Below are positions 59,969-64,000 of a DNA stretch of 64,000 nt, piece after piece. The stretch's first letter is position 1. The number at the start of each line of letters is the position of its first letter. Location of the stretch: contig MPNJ01000014.1 in the NCBI GenBank assembly GCA_002238965.1, positions 32,419 through 96,418 on the forward strand, in the 5' to 3' direction. The notes beneath the pieces are model-generated. The model did not search any database and was not told the origin of the DNA. It worked only from the letters and a program-made list of their open reading frames with translations. The DNA comes from Nitrospinae bacterium bin107 (GTDB taxonomy: Bacteria > UBA8248). The translations under genes were made by a program, and so were the position numbers.

Positions 59969-62582
59969 TCTCGACGTAGAGCGTCTTCTGGTTGGTGAGG
60001 TCGGGGTGGTTGGCCTCCATGGCGGCGATTACGGTATCGACCGTCCGGCCCTGGAAGGCGTGGACTGTCGAGGCCCATGCGCGGTCGACGTGGCGAAGCT
60101 GCGGGTCGCCGCGGGTCATGCCGATCGTTCGCCCGTCCTCGACCCGGAAGGTGACGCGGCCGTTCATGACGCTCCTCACCTCGGCGGCCTGGCTGTTCAC
60201 GAGACCGAGGTCCTTGTCGTTCCGGGTCCAGCGGACCCTGTCGCCAATGCGCAACTCCATGCGCTCGACCTTGTAGACCTCGACCCCGCCACTTCTCGCC
60301 GCGAGACGGCGGGGCTCCCAGCGGATTTCTCCTCCCTCCCTGCCTTGCAGGATGACCGCGCCGTTCGCGTGGTCTACGCCCGTAACGCGCAGCTCATCCC
60401 CTTTCTCGACACCCAGGCGCTTGTAAGGGCGGTGGAAGGCGACGACGTCGCCCGGCGCGTAGTTCGCGGCGAGCGATTTCTCGGGGTTGGTGTAGCCGCG
60501 CGAGACGAGGCGATTCGTGAGGAATGCCGGGCCGCAGACGACGCCCTCCCGGACCAGGCGCTCGCGTACGATGGCGTTGATCTTCTCGCGGATCTTGTGG
60601 CTCGGCGCCATAAGCCCGGCGTTAGCGCGCGCCTCGGGCGATAGCGCCAGCCAGCGCGCGGCGGCTGCGCCCGCGAGGTTGTCGGCTTTGACCTCGGCCA
60701 CGTTGGAGCCGAGCTTATCGAAGGCACGCCTGACGTCGCCCGCAAGGGTGGCCTCGACGGCGGCTTTGAGGTCGGGATCCCGCTGGCGCATGATCTCGCT
60801 CATGGTCGCCGTCTTCATGCCCGCTTGTTGCAACTGCGCGAAGGGTTTGCCGGCATCGACGGCGTCTAATTGTTTCGCGTCGCCGACGAGAACGACCCGG
60901 GGCAGGCGCAGGACCTCCGAGATACGGAGCAGTTCGCGCACCTCGCGCGTCGAGGCGAGGGAACCCTCGTCCACGACGAGGGCGGTCTTCGCGTAGCCCG
61001 CGCGCAAGTGTTTTCGGGCCTTTCCCGTGAGGCGGTCTTGCGCGACGTCGGCGTATCGCGTGAGGAAGCGCTGGAGCGTCTCGCTCTCGATCCCCGCCTC
61101 GGCTTCGAGCGTCCGCGCGGCCGAGGCCGAGGGCGCCAGGCCCCGGACTTCGTAGCCGCGTTTCTCGAATAGCGCGCGGGCGCGCTTGAGCATCTTCGTT
61201 TTTCCAGTACCGGCATACCCCTGTACGCCCACGACGCGATCTTTTTCCGAGAGGATCAACCTGACCGCGTCCCTTTGGCCCTGCGTCAGCGGTCCCTTGC
61301 GCAGGTGCGCGCTCACCATCCAGCCCCGCATGGCGGGCGCGCCCCGGCCCCTGCCGGCTTCCACCAGGGCGATGTTCTCGCGCTCCGCCGCCGCGGCCTT
61401 CTCCGTCGTGAGCATGTCCTTCACCCCGGGCAGGTCCGCCGCGTGCAGGACGCCCGCTTTTTCGAGTCTCGCCACCTCGCGCACAGCATTCGCCATCGAC
61501 ACGGCGCCGGGCCGCCAGGCGAGCGCGCCGGCGAGCAGAGCGGCGCGGTCGAAGACGGCCTCGCGCTCCGAGAGGTGCGCCACGGCCCACTCCACGGCCT
61601 CGCGGACGGGTTCGACGACAGCCGCGCCCCGGCCGGCGTCGCGGGATATGGCCCTCCTCTCCATCGCCTGCGCCTTGAGGGTCCTTGCGTCGAAGTTCAA
61701 CTCCTTCGCCTGCTTCTCCCATACCGCCATGAGCGTCGCCTTGTCGGCTTCGCGCTTGGGGTCCCGCGTCATGAGCGTGACCCGCTGGGCCGCGCGCTGG
61801 TTCTCCGACGTCTTGCCCAGCCCGCGCTCTTCCATCGCCTTCTCGATCTCAGCCCGCCGGGTCGAGAACGCCTCGATCACCTCGCGCGGGACGCCCGCGA
61901 TCTCGAAGCGCCCGTCCGCGTGGGTCTTCTCGACCCGGTAGCCGAAGTTTTCGAGACCCCGGGCGAGTTCGGTCCGGTAGAGGGCGCCGATCAGCATCTT
62001 CTGCTCATAGAGCTTCTCGTTCGACATCGTGCGCCACTTGCCATCGGCGCCACGAACCATGTTGGCGATGACCGCGTGCGTGTGGAGCAGGGGGTCGAGG
62101 TTGCGCGAGGTGTCGTGCCGGAAGGTGGCGACCAGGGTCTTCTGGTCTCCCGCACGGACAATCCGACCGGTCCCGGGTTCGCTCATCCTGGTCTCGGCGG
62201 CGTTTTTCTCCACCCAGGCGAGGGTGCGCGCCACGGCCACCTCGTGGGCCCACATCGCGCGCGCATCGCCGCCCAGGTAGGCCAGCAGCGAGACGGATTT
62301 CGGGGCCGAGAGGGTGAGGTCGCGGCCGGGACGGTGGTGGATCACGCCGTCCTTGCCTCTTTTCCCGAGCCTTTGTCCCGAACCGTCGGGCACCACGCCC
62401 TCGAGCACGGAGCGGAGGGTGTCGGGGTCGACCGGACCCGTGAGTCCCAGGTCCTCGGCGCCCCTGCCGCGCCAGGCGCTCGCATCCAAGTGGTTCGGGT
62501 CGTCCTTCCCGTAGTAGTCGTCGCGCTCGAAGTAGGAGACGCACTGCGCGGGCGCGACGACGGCGCCGATCGATGCCACCAT
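59745..62582 (-). CDS. MobF-family relaxase/helicase (TrwC/TraI-like)
   Basis: 945 residues. The N-terminal relaxase domain has the three-His metal cluster in L-L-H-T-H-A-V (about 181-187), with a further upstream H-R-P-G-R-D-L-T-L-S-A-P-K-S-V-S. The catalytic Tyr candidates are in V-S-Y-F-E-R-D-D-Y-Y near 16-25. The C-terminal RecD-like helicase has Walker A G-Y-A-G-T-G-K-T (about 477), a V-V-D-E-G-S box and H-A-F-Q-G-R-T. Nicks and unwinds the element at oriT. Transfer partners (coupling protein, T4SS) are not in the window. It is convergent with integrase 2. Confidence 0.92.
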   Translation of the reverse strand: MVASIGAVVAPAQCVSYFERDDYYGKDDPNHLDASAWRGRGAEDLGLTGPVDPDTLRSVLEGVVPDGSGQRLGKRGKDGVIHHRPGRDLTLSAPKSVSLLAYLGGDARAMWAHEVAVARTLAWVEKNAAETRMSEPGTGRIVRAGDQKTLVATFRHDTSRNLDPLLHTHAVIANMVRGADGKWRTMSNEKLYEQKMLIGALYRTELARGLENFGYRVEKTHADGRFEIAGVPREVIEAFSTRRAEIEKAMEERGLGKTSENQRAAQRVTLMTRDPKREADKATLMAVWEKQAKELNFDARTLKAQAMERRAISRDAGRGAAVVEPVREAVEWAVAHLSEREAVFDRAALLAGALAWRPGAVSMANAVREVARLEKAGVLHAADLPGVKDMLTTEKAAAAERENIALVEAGRGRGAPAMRGWMVSAHLRKGPLTQGQRDAVRLILSEKDRVVGVQGYAGTGKTKMLKRARALFEKRGYEVRGLAPSASAARTLEAEAGIESETLQRFLTRYADVAQDRLTGKARKHLRAGYAKTALVVDEGSLASTREVRELLRISEVLRLPRVVLVGDAKQLDAVDAGKPFAQLQQAGMKTATMSEIMRQRDPDLKAAVEATLAGDVRRAFDKLGSNVAEVKADNLAGAAAARWLALSPEARANAGLMAPSHKIREKINAIVRERLVREGVVCGPAFLTNRLVSRGYTNPEKSLAANYAPGDVVAFHRPYKRLGVEKGDELRVTGVDHANGAVILQGREGGEIRWEPRRLAARSGGVEVYKVERMELRIGDRVRWTRNDKDLGLVNSQAAEVRSVMNGRVTFRVEDGRTIGMTRGDPQLRHVDRAWASTVHAFQGRTVDTVIAAMEANHPDLTNQKTLYVEISRARDRAELVTDDAKALRERLEAATGERIAALEAIGAGKAERIGAEKSREATQALERRTPAMEKTRSDRGMEL

Positions 62583-63031
62583 ATCAGCAGCTCCTCATGT
62601 GGTTCCGATGCGGCCGCCCCTGCGGAACCGCGCCTTCTCCCGCCCCGCCGCTCACGCGGCGGCGCTCCCGTGCACCCGGATAATTCCCGACTTTCCCGTT
62701 CATATGCGTCTCTCCTTCGCGTTCGAACCTCTCGCCCCGATCGATCCTCCGGCGTCGTGCGGGCGGGGGCTCGCATCGCCCGCATGCATGACAAAATAAG
62801 CAAAAAAAATTCGTTTGCAAGGATTTTATATATCCGGTTTCCTGCGTTTTCCCGCCATACGCGCCCTCGCATACGACCGGCTGCGCGGGAGTATGATCTT
62901 TTTTTTTCGCGGCGCGCCTCGCGCCGCGCCGGCGAGAGGCCGAGGCGGGTGGTGAGGGGGCGCGGGAGCCTGGCCGGAGAGGCCGGGCGGCGCCCGCATT
63001 CCCCTTACCCGCAGCGCCGGAGGCGCGACCC
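62583..63031. other. Gene-free divergent region with strong hairpin (possible oriT)
   Basis: Between the divergent relaxase and a membrane gene. It holds an AT-rich patch (about 62790-62835) and a GC hairpin at 62908-62928 (CGCGGCGCG / CGCGCCGCG around CCT), directly preceded by eight T. Such structures next to a relaxase gene are candidates for oriT or replication/regulatory sites; no nic motif could be recognised. Confidence 0.45.
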
Positions 63032-63367
63032 ATGAGTGAACCGAATCCATCCCGATGCACCCGGACCCTCGTTCTGGCGGGACCCGCTCTCGCGCTCCTC
63101 GCCACAATCCTCTCTCTCGCGGCCGGAAGCGGTCTCCGCCTCCTGTGGGCCGTCTGGTTCTGTGCGGCCCTCTGGTGCCTTCTCACGGCCCTCCCGTGCG
63201 TCCTGTGGCGGGGGTTCCGCCACGGGGACTGGACGGCCTTCACCCGCTACCGGCTCCCCGACGGGCGCGACGAACGCTTCGACTGGTTGGCCCGTACCGG
63301 CCGCTACGCCTGGCGCCGGGAGCTCGAGGAGCAGGAACTTCACGGCCACGACCCGGACTTCCCGTAA
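63032..63367 (+). CDS. Small membrane protein in the mobile element
   Basis: 111 residues. Two adjacent membrane segments (about 12-33 and 37-58) are followed by a charged tail rich in Arg, Asp and Trp. CGGAGG nine bases before the ATG. No family recognised. Probably a cargo or transfer-accessory gene. Confidence 0.6.
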   Translation: MSEPNPSRCTRTLVLAGPALALLATILSLAAGSGLRLLWAVWFCAALWCLLTALPCVLWRGFRHGDWTAFTRYRLPDGRDERFDWLARTGRYAWRRELEEQELHGHDPDFP

Positions 63368-63491
63368 GAGGCCCCCGGCGCGCTCAGCACCCCGAAGAGG
63401 CCGAGCCGGGCCGGGAGGGGGGCGTCGGCGGGGCGTCCGGGAGAGGACGTTCTACGCCGCCATCACCCACCCCACAGCAAGGAGGCGCGCG

Positions 63492-63794
63492 ATGCGGAAA
63501 CCAAAACCTGAAGCGAACACCTTCCTCACCCATCTCTCAGGCCTTGGCCTGGCGGACGAGCGATACGAGGTGCGGCGCTACAGATCCTCGGGCGGGGGCG
63601 AGCTCAGGCCCCTGCCCGCCGGGGAAAAGGGGGGGCGCAGGAGCAAGCGCGTGACCGCTTCCCGCCGTGCGGTCCGCGAGATGCGGCCCGCGCGGGATGA
63701 ACTCATCGTCTGCACGGGGCTCAAGGTTCCCGAAAGCGGGCTTCAACTGTGGGGCGAGCACCTCGTCTGGGGGAAGATGCTGTGCCGGAGATGA
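63492..63794 (+). CDS. Small basic hypothetical protein in the mobile element
   Basis: 100 residues with GGAGG seven bases before the ATG. Basic middle (G-G-R-R-S-K-R-V-T-A-S-R-R-A-V) and a hydrophobic C-terminus. No family recognised. Confidence 0.55.
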   Translation: MRKPKPEANTFLTHLSGLGLADERYEVRRYRSSGGGELRPLPAGEKGGRRSKRVTASRRAVREMRPARDELIVCTGLKVPESGLQLWGEHLVWGKMLCRR

Positions 63795-63855
63795 GTCCGG
63801 AAGACGTCTCGCCGGCCTGCCGCCGGATTCCATCCACCCCAGGGAGGGAGACAGG

Positions 63856-64000
63856 ATGCCTCACAAGGATCCGGAAAAGAGACGCGCTTATGAGCGCAAA
63901 CGCCACAGGCGTAGGGCGGCCGAGCGCAGAGCGCAAGGCCTTTGCCAAAAATGCGGCAAACACCCTCCCTTACGGGATCGCAGCCAGTGCGAGACCTGCC
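63856..64000 (+). CDS. Basic protein with zinc-ribbon-like Cys pairs (partial at window end)
   Basis: 48 codons visible from the ATG at 63856, after AGGGAGGGAG. A very basic helix (E-K-R-R-A-Y-E-R-K-R-H-R-R-R) is followed by C-Q-K-C-G-K-H and C-E-T-C. The pattern recurs in small proteins of mobile elements, usually with further Cys pairs. Likely binds nucleic acid. The end lies outside the window. Confidence 0.65.
   Translation, partial: MPHKDPEKRRAYERKRHRRRAAERRAQGLCQKCGKHPPLRDRSQCETC

Noticed and set aside
62908..62928. A rho-independent terminator
   Set aside because: The T-run precedes the stem on the plus strand, and on the minus strand the stem is followed by A, so neither orientation gives a stem followed by T.
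61275..63035. A 586-codon open frame on the plus strand opposite the relaxase
   Set aside because: It lies antisense to the MobF relaxase with its catalytic and helicase motifs intact; the composition is that of a shadow frame.

Overview
The window is GC-rich bacterial chromosome (GC is high by eye outside a few AT-rich islands) carrying about 60 genes. Catabolic and redox enzymes dominate, together with a TRAP uptake system, a three-subunit succinate:quinone oxidoreductase, two tRNA genes and a few housekeeping genes (priA, queC). No rRNA or universal marker gene is present. The gene style (many orphan M24 peptidases, amidohydrolases, LLM and OYE flavoenzymes, dispersed palindromic intergenic repeats, in-frame UGA selenoproteins) fits an uncultivated lineage such as Tectomicrobia, Rokubacteria or deltaproteobacterial relatives. 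That assignment is only a guess.

Layout. 1-3474: tail of a GNAT gene, a polysaccharide deacetylase, then an ABC-type ATPase followed by a PIN nuclease (candidate defence pair). 3870-8397: VOC protein, two tandem M24 peptidases, amidohydrolase. 8622-11995: sdhCAB with a terminator. 12106-13858: a second ATPase pair, this time with a TOPRIM-like (DUF4276-type) partner. 14084-24719: isochorismatase-family hydrolase, alpha/beta hydrolase, OYE, YedK-type DNA-protein crosslink protein, hydroxyacid dehydrogenase plus IlvD/Edd dehydratase operon, PEGA lipoprotein, and an LLM monooxygenase / FMN reductase / hydrolase operon. 24845-28331: an accessory island with a PIN/UPF0175 toxin-antitoxin pair, a strongly acidic repeat protein ending in a segment that resembles archaeal/eukaryotic ribosomal protein eL13, broken HicB-like and Myb-like genes, and an AT-rich DUF4145 gene. 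28477-32965: tRNA-Asn, an NAD(P)-binding epimerase-like protein and a dctP-dctQ-dctM TRAP operon with an internal hairpin. 33495-36104: a membrane-anchored molybdopterin oxidoreductase operon whose first gene is a UGA-containing thioredoxin-like selenoprotein. 36251-45512: mixed metabolic genes including a second UGA-containing selenoprotein (DsbA family), queC and a fumarate-reductase-like flavoprotein. 45621-56400: acyl-CoA dehydrogenase, SDR, DUF362, PLP enzyme, priA, Gfo/Idh, tRNA-Val, RidA, and a phytoene-dehydrogenase-like oxidoreductase. 57376-64000: left part of an integrative or conjugative element, with two tandem tyrosine integrases (the second frameshifted), a MobF relaxase and small cargo genes.

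Intergenic spaces repeatedly hold non-coding elements bounded by inverted copies of a motif close to GGGGTTGTTGAAAAAGTCC. At least five have both ends (6885-7361, 17168-17530, 21957-22161, 33156-33461, 56521-56823) and one has a single recognisable end (3666). Inside them are short perfect palindromes, one of which occurs identically at 1493 and 56582. They look like a MITE-like family whose transposase is not in the window.

Strongest candidates for new biology: the two UGA-interrupted redox proteins with downstream hairpins, the eL13-like acidic protein, the two ATPase-nuclease pairs, and the modular inverted-repeat family.
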